Shown here piece by piece: positions 8,426 through 16,670 of a stretch of 38,753 bases of DNA. The notes beneath the pieces were generated by a model. The model was not told where the DNA came from, did no database searches, and was given only the letters and a program-made list of their open reading frames with translations. Positions within the stretch are counted from its first letter, which is position 1. Every line of letters starts with the position of its first letter. The DNA comes from Anaerobacillus arseniciselenatis (GTDB taxonomy: Bacteria > Bacillota > Bacilli > Bacillales > Anaerobacillaceae), in NCBI RefSeq assembly GCF_001865995.1, contig NZ_MLQQ01000046.1, forward strand, positions 1 to 38,753, given 5' to 3'. The position numbers were made by a program, and so were the translations under genes.

Positions 8426-8444
8426 ATGTCTGTTTATAAAAAGC

Positions 8445-8473
8445 TTTTGCAATAAAAAGTAGTTTGCTATAAT
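8445..8473 (+). promoter_or_regulatory. Candidate sigma-A promoter of the FtsW-like gene
   Basis: TTTTGC (8445-8450), a 17-nt spacer and a perfect TATAAT (8468-8473) preceded by TGC, an extended -10. The gene starts about 45 nt downstream. Confidence 0.6.
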
Positions 8474-8518
8474 GAAAGAGTTATATTTTGGAAAATACTT
8501 GTTTCATGGGGGGATCGT

Positions 8519-9664
8519 ATGGTGGGTAGCTCTACAGTGAAAAAAGAAAATGATTGGGTTTTAATTACAACTGTTGTACTGTTAGCCGCCTTTGGACTAG
8601 TGATGGTCTATAGTTCAAGTTACGTTATCGGTTATGATAAATTTGGAGACCCTCACTATTTTTTTAAAAGACAGTTACAAATGATTGTTATTTCGACAGT
8701 TCTTTTTGTTGTTTTTCTGCAAATACCTTATCGCTTTTATCAAAAGATTGTTTTTCCGATCGTTTTAGCATCTATCTTTTTACTAATTTTAGTCGTTTAT
8801 TCTCCTTTAGGCGTTGGAACTAATGGAGCAACGAGGTGGCTTGCATTAGGGCCTATTCAAATTCAGCCTTCTGAGTTCGTAAAGCTTTGGATGATTATTT
8901 ATTTAGCGCACGTGTATTCCCGAAAACAAATGTACATTAACCAGTTCGTGAAAGGGGTAATGCCCCCACTATTGATCATTAGTGGTATATTTTTATTGAT
9001 TATGCGACAACCCGATTTAGGTACCGCAGGGTTAATTATAGCTGTTGCTGTTCTGATCGTATTTTGTTCCGGTGCGAAATTCATTCATTTATTTTTGCTA
9101 GGGAGTTTTTCTAGTTTTATCGTTTGGACATATGCCAATTCTCAATCTTATCGAATGGATCGTTTAACAGGATTTATGGATCCTTTTGCGAATGAAACTG
9201 GGACAGGCTACCAGCTTATTCAATCATATATTGCGATCGCTCACGGAGGTATAACTGGAGCTGGATTTGGACAAAGTGTACAAAAGCTTTTTTATTTACC
9301 AGAAGCACATACAGACTTTATTTTAGCTATCGTTGCTGAAGAGCTAGGTTTACTAGGTGTATTATTTGTAATTACTTGTTTAGGAATCATCTTTTTTCGT
9401 GGAATGTTAATTGGTGTACGTTGTAAAAATCCATTTGGAAGCCTATTAGCCTTCGGTATTTCTTTTCAAATTGCTCTACAAGTTTGTTTAAATATCGGTG
9501 CGATGTCCGGGGTTTTACCTATTACAGGAATACCACTACCATTTATGAGTTATGGAGGATCATCACTTATGATTTCAGCTGTAAGTGTAGCAATCTTAGC
9601 AAATATTTATAGATCGAACTCAAAAATTAACAACGCCAATATTGAACTTGATAAAGCCGTTTAA
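8519..9664 (+). CDS. FtsW-like SEDS peptidoglycan glycosyltransferase
   Basis: A 381-residue, roughly 10-helix SEDS protein. SEDS proteins polymerise lipid II into glycan strands together with a class B penicillin-binding protein. Family landmarks are ATRWLALG with the conserved RW, QPSEFVKL, RQPDLGT, EAHTDFILAIVAEELG carrying the putative catalytic Asp, and the C-terminal MSYGGSS. The N-terminal YSSSYVIG and short tail look more FtsW- or SpoVE-like than RodA-like; the exact paralogue cannot be decided here. Initiation at ATG 8519 is supported by GGGGGG 6 nt upstream. No cognate transpeptidase gene is adjacent. A Rho-independent terminator (9840-9880) follows after a repeat element. Confidence 0.9.
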   Translation: MVGSSTVKKENDWVLITTVVLLAAFGLVMVYSSSYVIGYDKFGDPHYFFKRQLQMIVISTVLFVVFLQIPYRFYQKIVFPIVLASIFLLILVVYSPLGVGTNGATRWLALGPIQIQPSEFVKLWMIIYLAHVYSRKQMYINQFVKGVMPPLLIISGIFLLIMRQPDLGTAGLIIAVAVLIVFCSGAKFIHLFLLGSFSSFIVWTYANSQSYRMDRLTGFMDPFANETGTGYQLIQSYIAIAHGGITGAGFGQSVQKLFYLPEAHTDFILAIVAEELGLLGVLFVITCLGIIFFRGMLIGVRCKNPFGSLLAFGISFQIALQVCLNIGAMSGVLPITGIPLPFMSYGGSSLMISAVSVAILANIYRSNSKINNANIELDKAV

Positions 9665-9682
9665 TTGTTGGGAAGTTTAAGA

Positions 9683-9791
9683 CTTTCATAATTCATTATA
9701 TTCGCCACGAAGATCAATATATAGTTGCGTCAAAATCATTCGCAAACGATATTGCGTGATGTGGCTCGTTTTTGGTAATTATGAAATTCAC
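9683..9791 (-). repeat. 115-bp palindromic element, reverse orientation
   Basis: Reverse complement of variant I: CGCCAC, then CAATATATAGTTGCGTC, ATTGCGTGATGTGGC and AATTATGAAATTCAC. It starts 18 nt after the FtsW-like stop. The left terminus is decayed. Confidence 0.85.
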
Positions 9792-9839
9792 CCAGTTGGA
9801 AAGAAATTACCCAACTTTTACAATAAAATTCGATTGGAC

Positions 9840-9880
9840 AAAAGCGTTAAGACAACTTGAAAAGTCTTAACGCTTTTTGG
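9840..9880 (+). terminator. Rho-independent terminator of the FtsW-like gene
   Basis: AAAGCGTTAAGAC, a 10-nt loop and GTCTTAACGCTTTTT: a perfect 13-bp stem with a T-run. Confidence 0.9.
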
Positions 9881-9917
9881 ATGTAAAAAACTATCGATTA
9901 AAAGGAAAACTGAATTT

Positions 9918-9926
9918 TTTGTCAAA
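9918..9926 (+). promoter_or_regulatory. Possible Spo0A box upstream of the kinase gene
   Basis: TTTGTCAAA matches the TTTGTCRAA Spo0A-box consensus and lies just upstream of a TATAAT (9930-9935). A 9-mer in AT-rich DNA can occur by chance, so this is a weak call. Confidence 0.25.
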
Positions 9927-10001
9927 TATTATAATATAGTGTAAAAATGTCAAGGAGTAGAGTTTGAAGAGTTAGTATAAAAGCGGGAAGGGGGAAGAAG
10001 T

Positions 10002-11432
10002 ATGGAAACGAATCTATTTAATGCGATGTTCCAACAATCTGCTATTGCAATGGCGATTGTAAAAATTAACGGTACGTTCATCTATGTTAATAATGCCTTA
10101 TGTGAATTAACAGGGTACAGAAAAGAAGAGCTTATTGATGAAACTAATCAAATATTTAGCCACCCAGAAGATTTAAAAATTCAACGGGAAAATACTAGAA
10201 GGTTAATAAAAGGGGAAATACCTTTTTATCAAATGGAAAAACGCTATATCCACAAAGAAGGACATATCGTTTGGGGATTGATAAGTATTAATTTAATATC
10301 AGATGATTATGAAATTCCAAAATACGTCATTTGTCAAGTTCAAAACATTACCGAAAAGAAAGAGATGGAGCGCCGCTTATTAGAAAGTGAGGAACGCTAT
10401 CGTAGACTCGTTGAATCCTCTCCTGAAACCATTGCTGTATTAGTAGATGAAAAAATAGAATATTTAAATCCTGCCGGTATGAAGCTTTTAGGAGCTAAAA
10501 GTAAAGAAGAAATTATTGGAAGGTCAATCTGGGACTTTTATCCGAAAGAAGACCATGAACGTGTACATCAAAATATGTTAAAGATATTGAGTGGTTCCAC
10601 TCAGTCAATGGTAGCAAGAGAACATACAATTTTTCGTTTTGATGGAACTCCTGTTTCAATTTCTTCGACCATCAGTGCGACTACATATAAAGGAGTACAA
10701 GCAATCCAGGCTATTGTACGTGATATTACCGAAATGAAAAAGGTGGATGAATGGTTACAAAAATCGGAAAAATTATCTTTAGTAGGTCAGTTAGCTGCGG
10801 GTGTTGCTCATGAAGTCCGGAATCCTCTTACTTCGATAAAAGGTTTTATTCAATTAGCAAAAACGACAAAAGAGTTTAAAGAGTTTTATGTAGATATTAT
10901 TTTATCTGAATTAGATCGCACAGAAACAATTATTTATGAATTTTTATCGTTAGCAAAGCCGAATGACACACGTCAAATAAAAACAGTTAATTTTAACACT
11001 ATATTACTAAACGTCATTAAATTGCTTGAAACACAAGCATTAATGCAAGATATTAATATTCAATACTACTTTTTAAAGGATGTAGTTGTAGACTGTGATG
11101 AAAATCAAATAAAGCAGGCCTTTATTAACTTAATACAAAATGCGATTGAAGCAAGTGATCGAAATGAAAATATTTTTATTACACTAGACGAAGTAAATGA
11201 AAATGAAATTATAGTAAAAATTGAAGATCACGGTTGTGGGATCTCAAAAGAACGCCTAAAAAAACTAGGTGAACCTTTTTATTCAACAAAAGAAAAAGGA
11301 ACAGGTTTAGGTTTACTCGTTACTTACAAAATTATTGAAGGTCACCATGGAAAGCTCACTTTCTTGAGTGATGAAGGTATGGGGACGACGGCGGAAATTA
11401 TTTTACCAAAGAAAATTGGAAGAACGGACTAA
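10002..11432 (+). CDS. Soluble PAS-PAS histidine kinase, sporulation-kinase type
   Basis: A 476-residue kinase without transmembrane segments. PAS domain 1 spans about residues 8-115 and PAS domain 2 about 128-243. The HisKA helix carries the phospho-acceptor His270 in GVAHEVRNPLTSIKGF. The HATPase_c domain (about 370-472) shows N-box NLIQNAIEAS, G1 EDHGCGI, F-box PFYSTKEKGTG and G2 GTTAEIIL. H-box HEVRNPLTSIKGF is the form seen in Kin sporulation kinases that feed the Spo0F-Spo0B-Spo0A phosphorelay. No response regulator is adjacent, as is usual for those orphan kinases, so a phosphorelay role is likely but inferred. GAAGGGGGAAG precedes the ATG at 10002. The stop codon lies inside the downstream terminator. 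Confidence 0.9.
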   Translation: METNLFNAMFQQSAIAMAIVKINGTFIYVNNALCELTGYRKEELIDETNQIFSHPEDLKIQRENTRRLIKGEIPFYQMEKRYIHKEGHIVWGLISINLISDDYEIPKYVICQVQNITEKKEMERRLLESEERYRRLVESSPETIAVLVDEKIEYLNPAGMKLLGAKSKEEIIGRSIWDFYPKEDHERVHQNMLKILSGSTQSMVAREHTIFRFDGTPVSISSTISATTYKGVQAIQAIVRDITEMKKVDEWLQKSEKLSLVGQLAAGVAHEVRNPLTSIKGFIQLAKTTKEFKEFYVDIILSELDRTETIIYEFLSLAKPNDTRQIKTVNFNTILLNVIKLLETQALMQDINIQYYFLKDVVVDCDENQIKQAFINLIQNAIEASDRNENIFITLDEVNENEIIVKIEDHGCGISKERLKKLGEPFYSTKEKGTGLGLLVTYKIIEGHHGKLTFLSDEGMGTTAEIILPKKIGRTD

Positions 11433-11457
11433 TCCGGAAAGTGGATTAGTCCTTTTC
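11426..11457 (+). terminator. Terminator overlapping the kinase stop codon
   Basis: GGACTAATCC, a 7-nt loop, GGATTAGTCC and TTTT. The kinase's TAA (11430-11432) is part of the left arm. Confidence 0.85.
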
Positions 11458-11469
11458 GGAATCCAAAAA

Positions 11470-11655
11470 GTGGCTTCTGTCAAAGGCCCTCCAATGCCTG
11501 TCGCTGGTAATCAAGGCGCCTACGCTTTTCTCTGTCTAGCTCCGGTGACTAGGTCCTCGAAAACTTCACCCTCCATCTAAAAGGCAAAAGAACGCCTGTT
11601 AGATGAAGGGCTCCAGTTTTTATCGGACCTACCAAGTCACCTCCGCCTTTCTAGT
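11470..11655 (+). repeat. TGTCTAGCTCCGG-type intergenic repeat, copy 1
   Basis: It contains CCCTCCAATGCCTGTCGCTG, GGCGCCTACGCTTTTCTCTG and TCTAGCTCCGGTGACTAGG, followed by a partly inverted image (AGATGAAGGGCTCCAG...GGACCTACCAAGTCACCTCC). Similar sequence recurs at 21170-21345, and a short GGCGCTTGCGCTTTTCTT piece lies at 25769-25786. I recall related repeats from other Bacillus genomes. A 70-codon open frame across it is not called. Confidence 0.7.
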
Positions 11656-11733
11656 TAAAAATTCCTTTGTTTAAATAATGGGGCTATGATAACATAAGTA
11701 AGGACTTTAATCATTGATGGAGGACTTAGTGCC

Positions 11734-12915
11734 ATGCACGAACGTAAAACTTATTTTCAACAGTTAGATTATACGTTACTTTTTTTATTGTTTTTATTAA
11801 TGTGCATTTCTTTACTTTCGATATATAGTGCTGCCATGGCAGGTCAATATAATATAGACCCATCGTTTTTTGTGAAACGACAAGTGATTTGGTTTTTAAT
11901 CGGAACTTTTTTAATGGTAGCGGCCATGTTATTAGATTATGATTTGTTTAAAAATTTCACAATCCCACTATACGTCGTCGGATTGTTGTTATTAATTGGT
12001 GTTCATTTTTTTGGAGTGGAAAGAAACGGCTCCCAACGTTGGTTAGGTATTGGTAATAACTTGTTTCAACCATCCGAGTTTGTTAAAATCTTTCTTGTTT
12101 TAGCACTTGCTCACTTATTATTTCTTATTACGAAAGATCACCGTGATCGTACGTTAAAAGAAGACTTGGTTGTCGTTGCGAAAGTGTTAGCTGTTGGGTT
12201 ACCTCCTTTTGCATTAATCTTAGTACAACCAGATTTAGGGACGGCTCTAGTTATTGCAAGTATAATGGGAACAATGCTTTTAATGGCAGGAGTTTCGTGG
12301 AAAATTTTTGCTGCTTTAGGAACAGGAATAACGTTTTTTTTAGGAACTTTAGTATGGCTACACAACAATTATTATGAATTTTTTACAAATAATATTATTA
12401 GGCCACACCAGTTATCGAGAATATATGGTTGGATAGATCCTGAAAGCGATCCAGGTGGAATGGGTTATCAACTATTAAATGCGATGCAAGGAATTGGTTC
12501 AGGTCAGCTTTACGGAAAAGGCTTTGCCGATGGAGTTTTATCGAAAAGTGGGGCTGTTCCTGAAATTCATACAGATTTTATTTTTACTGTCATTGGTGAA
12601 GAGTTTGGATTTTTAGGAGCAACAATCTTGATTGTTATTTATTTCTTACTTTTTTATCGAATGATTATTATTGCATTTAGCTGCAACAATATATATGGAA
12701 GTTATTTAGTTGCTGGTGTCATTGGACTTCTCGTCTTTCAAATTTTTCAAAATATCGGAATGACGATTGGACTTATGCCAATTACTGGATTAGCTTTACC
12801 GTTTATAAGTTACGGTGGAAGTGCTTTGCTTACGAATATGATAGCGATAGGGCTTGTTTTAAACGTCAATATTAGAACGAGACATTACATGTTTAGTTCT
12901 GACGAAACAGCTTAA
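11734..12915 (+). CDS. rodA: RodA-like SEDS peptidoglycan glycosyltransferase
   Basis: A 393-residue SEDS protein and the second in this region. Landmarks are GSQRWLGIG (the conserved RW), QPSEFVKI, VQPDLGTALV, EIHTDFIFTVIGEEFG with the catalytic-type Asp, and SYGGSALLTNM. The C-terminal NVNIRTRHYMF is characteristic of RodA, the elongation polymerase that works with a PBP2-type transpeptidase and MreB. The ATG at 11734 follows GGAGGAC with 8 nt spacing. A strong terminator follows at 12928-12958, so it is monocistronic. The FtsW-like gene 2 kb upstream is clearly a paralogue; the two proteins differ throughout, so this is not a recent duplication. Confidence 0.9.
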   Translation: MHERKTYFQQLDYTLLFLLFLLMCISLLSIYSAAMAGQYNIDPSFFVKRQVIWFLIGTFLMVAAMLLDYDLFKNFTIPLYVVGLLLLIGVHFFGVERNGSQRWLGIGNNLFQPSEFVKIFLVLALAHLLFLITKDHRDRTLKEDLVVVAKVLAVGLPPFALILVQPDLGTALVIASIMGTMLLMAGVSWKIFAALGTGITFFLGTLVWLHNNYYEFFTNNIIRPHQLSRIYGWIDPESDPGGMGYQLLNAMQGIGSGQLYGKGFADGVLSKSGAVPEIHTDFIFTVIGEEFGFLGATILIVIYFLLFYRMIIIAFSCNNIYGSYLVAGVIGLLVFQIFQNIGMTIGLMPITGLALPFISYGGSALLTNMIAIGLVLNVNIRTRHYMFSSDETA

Positions 12916-12927
12916 TTTGGTTATGAG

Positions 12928-12958
12928 AGGTTGTAATTCATTAGGTTACAACCTTTTT
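12928..12958 (+). terminator. Rho-independent terminator of the RodA-like gene
   Basis: AGGTTGTAA, an 8-nt loop, TTACAACCT and TTTT, starting 12 nt after the stop codon. Confidence 0.9.
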
Positions 12959-12964
12959 GTATGG

Positions 12965-13290
12965 AAATAGTTGATTTGTTGGTTAGTGGACAGTTGGTTA
13001 GGCTGCGCTATCGCCTAACTTTTACATTTTAGAAAGAGATGCTCCTGCGGTTACTCGTCGCAAAGCCGCACGAAGTAAATTCTGAGATGTATCTCATGAT
13101 GTAATTGAGGTCAGTAGCTTTGGTGGCGATTTATCGTCATGAGAGTTTTGTACGGAAAATAGATACTTGGAGGTGGATTTTCTTTCACGAGCCTCTAAAA
13201 TTCGATAGAAGTTTACAGCGAAGTGAAAGAGAATCCACCTCCAATTCACATTCTAGATGGTGACGATTACCGTCATGATGGTTTTGTATG
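12965..13290 (+). repeat. Modular GTTACTCGTCGC repeat, largest copy
   Basis: Modules in order: TTGGTTAGT-type microsatellite; GTTAGG...CGCCTAAC hairpin; GATGCTCCTGCGGTTACTCG core with CGTCGCAAAGCCGCACG; ATTGAGGTCAGTAGCTTTGG; CGATTTATCG; then a 21-bp stem (arms 13168-13188 and 13223-13243, one G-T pair) around ACGAGCCTCT...TTACAGCGAA; then a TGACG/CGTCA hairpin and GGTTTTGTATGG. No coding frame. Confidence 0.8.
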
Positions 13291-13312
13291 GTCGTGTTAT
13301 AAGGTATACTAT
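13284..13312 (+). promoter_or_regulatory. Candidate promoter for the pseudouridine synthase gene
   Basis: TTGTAT (13284-13289), 17 nt and TACTAT (13307-13312); TATACT at 13305 is an alternative. The -35-like hexamer is the conserved right end of the repeat copy, so the repeat may donate part of the promoter. Confidence 0.4.
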
Positions 13313-13356
13313 AAACGGCAAATTTTTTATGGTGTGAGATTTAGGAGGAAGTAAAC

Positions 13357-14064
13357 ATGAGGTTAGATAAATTTTTAGCGAATATGGGTTTTGGTAGTCG
13401 TAAAGAAGTAAAAAAGCTTTTAAAAAGTGGTACTGTTCGAGTTAATGAAACTGTAGCGAAAGATGCAAAACTACATATTGAAGTAAATAGTGATGTTGTT
13501 CTTGTTAACGGAGATGAAGTGGAGTATAAACAGTTTATTTACTTAATGATGAATAAACCTCAAGGAGTTATCTCAGCGACTGAGGACAAGCGTGATGAGA
13601 CAGTAGTTGATTTATTACAATTAGAAGATTTACATTTTGAGCCATTCCCTGTAGGAAGACTAGATAAAGATACCGAAGGGTTTGTATTACTTACTAATAA
13701 TGGTAAGCTTGCTCATGAGTTACTCTCGCCGAAGAAGCATGTTCCTAAAACGTATTTTGCACGTATTCAAGGTGAAGTGACAAACGATGATATTATAAAA
13801 TTTAAAAACGGTGTCACTCTTGATGATGGATATGAAACAAAGCCAGCAGAACTAGTCATAAAATCGTCTGGGCCAGTATCAGAAATAGAATTAACGATTA
13901 CAGAAGGAAAGTTTCATCAAGTAAAGCGAATGTTTCTTGCTGTGGACAAGAAAGTGATCTACTTAAAACGTTTGTCAATTGGTCCGTTAATACTTGATCC
14001 AACACTTGAACTAGGTGAATACCGTGAACTAACCGATGAGGAAGTTGATTTATTAGTTAATTAA
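13357..14064 (+). CDS. ytzG: RsuA-family 16S rRNA pseudouridine synthase
   Basis: A 235-residue enzyme that isomerises a uridine in small-subunit rRNA to pseudouridine. An S4 RNA-binding domain occupies about residues 1-48 (MRLDKFLANMGFGSRKEVKK). The catalytic domain follows, with MNKPQGVISAT, the active-site GRLDKDTEGFVLLTN (Asp103) and the C-terminal EGKFHQVKRMF motif typical of the RsuA/RluB/E/F group. Length fits RsuA rather than the longer RluB. AGGAGG precedes the ATG at 13357. A 115-bp repeat begins 5 nt after the stop. Gene context next to a YtzE regulator matches my memory of the B. subtilis ytzG region. The exact modified position cannot be read from the sequence. Confidence 0.92.
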   Translation: MRLDKFLANMGFGSRKEVKKLLKSGTVRVNETVAKDAKLHIEVNSDVVLVNGDEVEYKQFIYLMMNKPQGVISATEDKRDETVVDLLQLEDLHFEPFPVGRLDKDTEGFVLLTNNGKLAHELLSPKKHVPKTYFARIQGEVTNDDIIKFKNGVTLDDGYETKPAELVIKSSGPVSEIELTITEGKFHQVKRMFLAVDKKVIYLKRLSIGPLILDPTLELGEYRELTDEEVDLLVN

Positions 14065-14068
14065 TTGA

Positions 14069-14185
14069 GTGAATTTCATAATTACCAAAAATGAGGCACA
14101 TTAAACAATATATAGTTTGCGAATGGTTTTGACGCAACTATATATTGATCGTAGTGGCGAAAATAATGAATTATGAAATTCATTG
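14069..14185 (+). repeat. 115-bp palindromic element, full copy (variant I)
   Basis: Same form as 7720-7835. It starts 5 nt after the pseudouridine synthase stop, in the sequence TAATTGAGTGAATTTC shared with copies at 5088 and 21000. One mismatch (GAGGCAC for GAGCCAC) weakens the base stem. Confidence 0.9.
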
Positions 14186-14289
14186 TACAATTTAAAATTA
14201 CTGTAAGTTTCGCTTCAAAGTTCCGTACTAATATTCGCTCCTCAAATGTTTAATTTTACATTTTAAATTGTAAATTTAAAAATGAACAT

Positions 14290-14323
14290 AAAAATAAAAG
14301 TCCCCAACCGGGTAGCTGGGGGA
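14290..14323 (-). terminator. Terminator of ytzE (minus strand)
   Basis: Read on the minus strand: TCCCCCA, a 10-nt loop, TGGGGA and then CTTTTATTTTT, about 40 nt past the ytzE stop. Confidence 0.75.
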
Positions 14324-14364
14324 GGGTCATTGTATATTTCTCTATCTTAACTTTTTTTCTTCCA

Positions 14365-14583
14365 TTAGGAAACTTTTGTTTTTTTACTCGTTGTTGTCCA
14401 TTTTCCACGACTAGGACTCTTTACAAGATTATTGTACTCTAGTACGTTTAAGTCGCGCTGAATTGTTCTCGGGGTAATTCCAAATTCTTCAACTAATTCA
14501 TTCGTAGAGACAGTCCCCCTTTGCTTAATGTAGAGGTAGACAGACTTGATACGGTTTAGCATTCGATCAGTTGAAGTTTCCAA
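14365..14583 (-). CDS. ytzE: YtzE, small DeoR-type HTH regulator
   Basis: 72 residues from a TTG at 14583: GGAG sits 7 nt upstream of it, and an upstream ATG (14619) has no ribosome site. The protein is essentially one DeoR-like winged helix-turn-helix: IKQRGTVSTNELVEEFGI then TPRTIQRDLNVLEYNNLV, followed by a basic tail (SPSRGKWTTTSKKTK). There is no sugar-phosphate-sensing domain, so it is a stand-alone DNA-binding module, probably a dimer. The target is unknown. It is convergent with the pseudouridine synthase gene, and its terminator lies at 14290-14323. Confidence 0.88.
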   Translation of the reverse strand: METSTDRMLNRIKSVYLYIKQRGTVSTNELVEEFGITPRTIQRDLNVLEYNNLVKSPSRGKWTTTSKKTKVS

Positions 14584-14742
14584 AAAACCACTCCTTATCA
14601 TTATCATTTCTTCAAACATAAAGAAATACAGGTTTGTACTTCTAATACAACTGTTTAACGGCTGTAAAAAATGAATTATAGTTCATTTTTATGGTGAATA
14701 CATGAGCAATATACGCACTAATTGTGGTTTTCTTTATTGAGT

Positions 14743-14943
14743 TTAAACTTTAATGTCAATGTTATTTCCTAACATTGGATGAGGCGCTGATGTCACTTCA
14801 CTATTTGGTTGCGTTTTTGCCATATCATCAAGCATCGTAATTGCTTGAGCTGCTTGCGTATTCATTGAGCTGTTAATTAAGCTAAGGTTTAACGTATGTT
14901 GCAGCTGGCTGTGATTGGCTGCCATCATTTTACTAAGATTCAC
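14743..14943 (-). CDS. YjfB-family putative motility protein
   Basis: 66 residues from a GTG at 14943, which is preceded by AAGGAGG at 7 nt; the longer frame (to 15003) would place that ribosome site inside the gene. The sequence is polar and helical (MMAANHSQLQHTLNLSLINS) with a C-terminal PHPMLGNNIDIKV. The helix plus 'HP.LG..ID' ending resembles the YjfB family, annotated as putative motility proteins and widespread in Bacilli. The molecular role is not established. A link to the chemoreceptor in this window is possible but inferred. It stands alone, divergent from nothing close. Confidence 0.7.
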   Translation of the reverse strand: MNLSKMMAANHSQLQHTLNLSLINSSMNTQAAQAITMLDDMAKTQPNSEVTSAPHPMLGNNIDIKV

Positions 14944-15119
14944 ATCATAACCTCCTTCATTACAATTGTACAATAATTCCAATAATTTAGCAAAGAAATG
15001 CATTAAAATGAGATGTTACGTTTTTGTTAAGAAAACAATTCGCGTTTTATCTTAAAAAATAGGCAGATGTATTTAAAAAGTAAGGATTGAGTATTTGCTA
15101 CTAAATTCTTACTTTTTGT

Positions 15120-15325
15120 GTGAAAAAATGGTGGACACTTTCGAGAACGAGCCTCTGAGATTCGTTAGAAGGTGCTCCTGCGGTTACTCGTCGCAAAGCA
15201 GCACGGAGCCTTTGTTAAGAAGCGTGCCATGATGTGATTGAGGTCAGTATCTTCACAGCGAAGTGAGGGAAAGTGTCCACCTTTTCATTTTAGATGATGA
15301 CGGTTAATCGTCATGAGTGTTTTGT
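15120..15325 (+). repeat. Modular GTTACTCGTCGC repeat, copy with enclosed core
   Basis: GGTGGACACTTTC (15130-15142) pairs perfectly with GAAAGTGTCCACC (15269-15281). Between them lie ACGAGCCTCT, GGTGCTCCTGCGGTTACTCG, GCAAAGCAGCACGG, ATTGAGGTCAGTA and CTTCACAGCGAAG. A TGACGGTTAATCGTCATGA hairpin and GTTTTGTATG follow. The arms differ from those of the 12965-13290 copy but remain complementary. No gene is visible in 15004-15371. Confidence 0.8.
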
Positions 15326-15371
15326 ATGAATAAGAATGCTCTGTCAATTTTCTTATATTTATTTATTCTGA

Positions 15372-15487
15372 GTGAATTTCATTATTACCACAAATGAGCC
15401 ACATCACGCAATATATAGTTTGCGAAGGGTTTTGACGCAACTATATATTGATCTTAGTGGCGAAAATAATGAATTATGAAATTCATT
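15372..15487 (+). repeat. 115-bp element overlapping the stop of the DUF4129 gene
   Basis: Full variant I copy. Its right terminal repeat (AAATTCATT) contains, on the minus strand, the TGA at 15485-15483 that ends the DUF4129 reading frame. Confidence 0.9.
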
Positions 15488-16670
15488 GATTCTTGAGTTG
15501 TTTTTTTATTTCTTTAATGACGCGACGGTACTCGTCGCGTTCTTGTTTTGTCACTTCTTTATCACCGTAGCGAACCTTTCGATAAGTTGTTGAAACAACC
15601 TCTTTAAGATCAGTACTTACATTTATTTTAGAAAACCAATCTTCCACAGTCTCGTTAGGCATTCTACCTTCGCCTTGTTTTGCTAAAAACTTTTCTAAGT
15701 CGTACAGTAAGCGACGAATTTCATTTTTTGGGGCTGTTCTTTTAAACCAACTATGAGGGTCAGTAATTTTCTTTTTTGCAGGTGAAAGTTCGTAATCATC
15801 ACTTATAGCAACCTCACTCCGCAACATAATCGAACCGTTTTTGCGCAACATTAAAAATAAAATGATAAGTACGAATATCGCCCCAGCAATCCAAATTAAA
15901 AAGTCTAAGTTGTAAGTGGCTGGCTCTGTTAAGTCATAATCTCCGGTTGCGGCCCCAAGCATACCTGTACCATCATCAGGGTTTTGCGGTCTAACTTCCA
16001 AATTTATTAAAGAGGCTAAATAAACAAAAGGGATCCCTAGTAACCCGAAAAGTAAAATTGATCCTTGGAAAATCGTGTAGACGACTTTATAAATAATTGG
16101 ATACAATAATATTCCTAATGAAGTGAGGATTCCTATCGCTAATACCTTCCCTAGTTGCCATTTAATAATTGTATACTTATCCCCAAGAGCCTTAGAAGAT
16201 TGGAACGATAATTTAATGACTGTTAATGTTAACGTCAAAAAGAAATGCCCAAACGTAATGTATAAAAATATTTCGCGACCTTCCATAAAGAAAAAGCCTA
16301 AAAAGTAAATCACCCCGACAATAAATGTCACAATAAATAATCCAATTTCGTTTGGGTCATGATCTTTATTGTGGAACAACACCCGCCCAAATACGATCGC
16401 AGCTAAAATAAAAGCAAATCCAATGTTGTAACCTAGCGAAATTCCAACCAACGTAATGATAGGTACGAGAATTAAACCAATTTTTTCGTTTTTATATTTT
16501 CTAACAAATGGGTCGTAAAATATGATCGCAGTTAATACAGTGACAACGAAAGGAAAAATAGGGGGTGATTGATTTTCGATAAAGTAAAGTGGAATGATGA
16601 TTAAAAACAACAACAACATTTCTAAACTTAAGTGGAAAAAACGAGTCACATTAATTTGCCATTGCTTCAT
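15483..16670 (-). CDS. Integral membrane protein with DUF4129 C-terminus
   Basis: 395 residues from the ATG at 16670, which follows GGAGGTGG at 5 nt; a longer open frame to 16781 runs antisense to no supporting signal and lies within the upstream gene. The first two thirds hold about eight hydrophobic segments, followed by a loop, one more helix (near residue 270) and a cytoplasmic C-terminus matching DUF4129 (EIRRLLYDLEKFL, then NETVEDWFSKI). In the usual MoxR-DUF58 operon the third protein is a TgpA/YebA-like protein with an external transglutaminase-core domain; I see no such domain here. It overlaps the DUF58 gene by 20 nt, indicating translational coupling. The last codons fall in a repeat element that supplies the stop. 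Confidence 0.8.
   Translation of the reverse strand: MKQWQINVTRFFHLSLEMLLLFLIIIPLYFIENQSPPIFPFVVTVLTAIIFYDPFVRKYKNEKIGLILVPIITLVGISLGYNIGFAFILAAIVFGRVLFHNKDHDPNEIGLFIVTFIVGVIYFLGFFFMEGREIFLYITFGHFFLTLTLTVIKLSFQSSKALGDKYTIIKWQLGKVLAIGILTSLGILLYPIIYKVVYTIFQGSILLFGLLGIPFVYLASLINLEVRPQNPDDGTGMLGAATGDYDLTEPATYNLDFLIWIAGAIFVLIILFLMLRKNGSIMLRSEVAISDDYELSPAKKKITDPHSWFKRTAPKNEIRRLLYDLEKFLAKQGEGRMPNETVEDWFSKINVSTDLKEVVSTTYRKVRYGDKEVTKQERDEYRRVIKEIKKQLKNQ

Noticed and set aside
11368..11580. 70-residue open frame after the kinase
   Set aside because: It overlaps the kinase end in another frame, the terminator and then an intergenic repeat.
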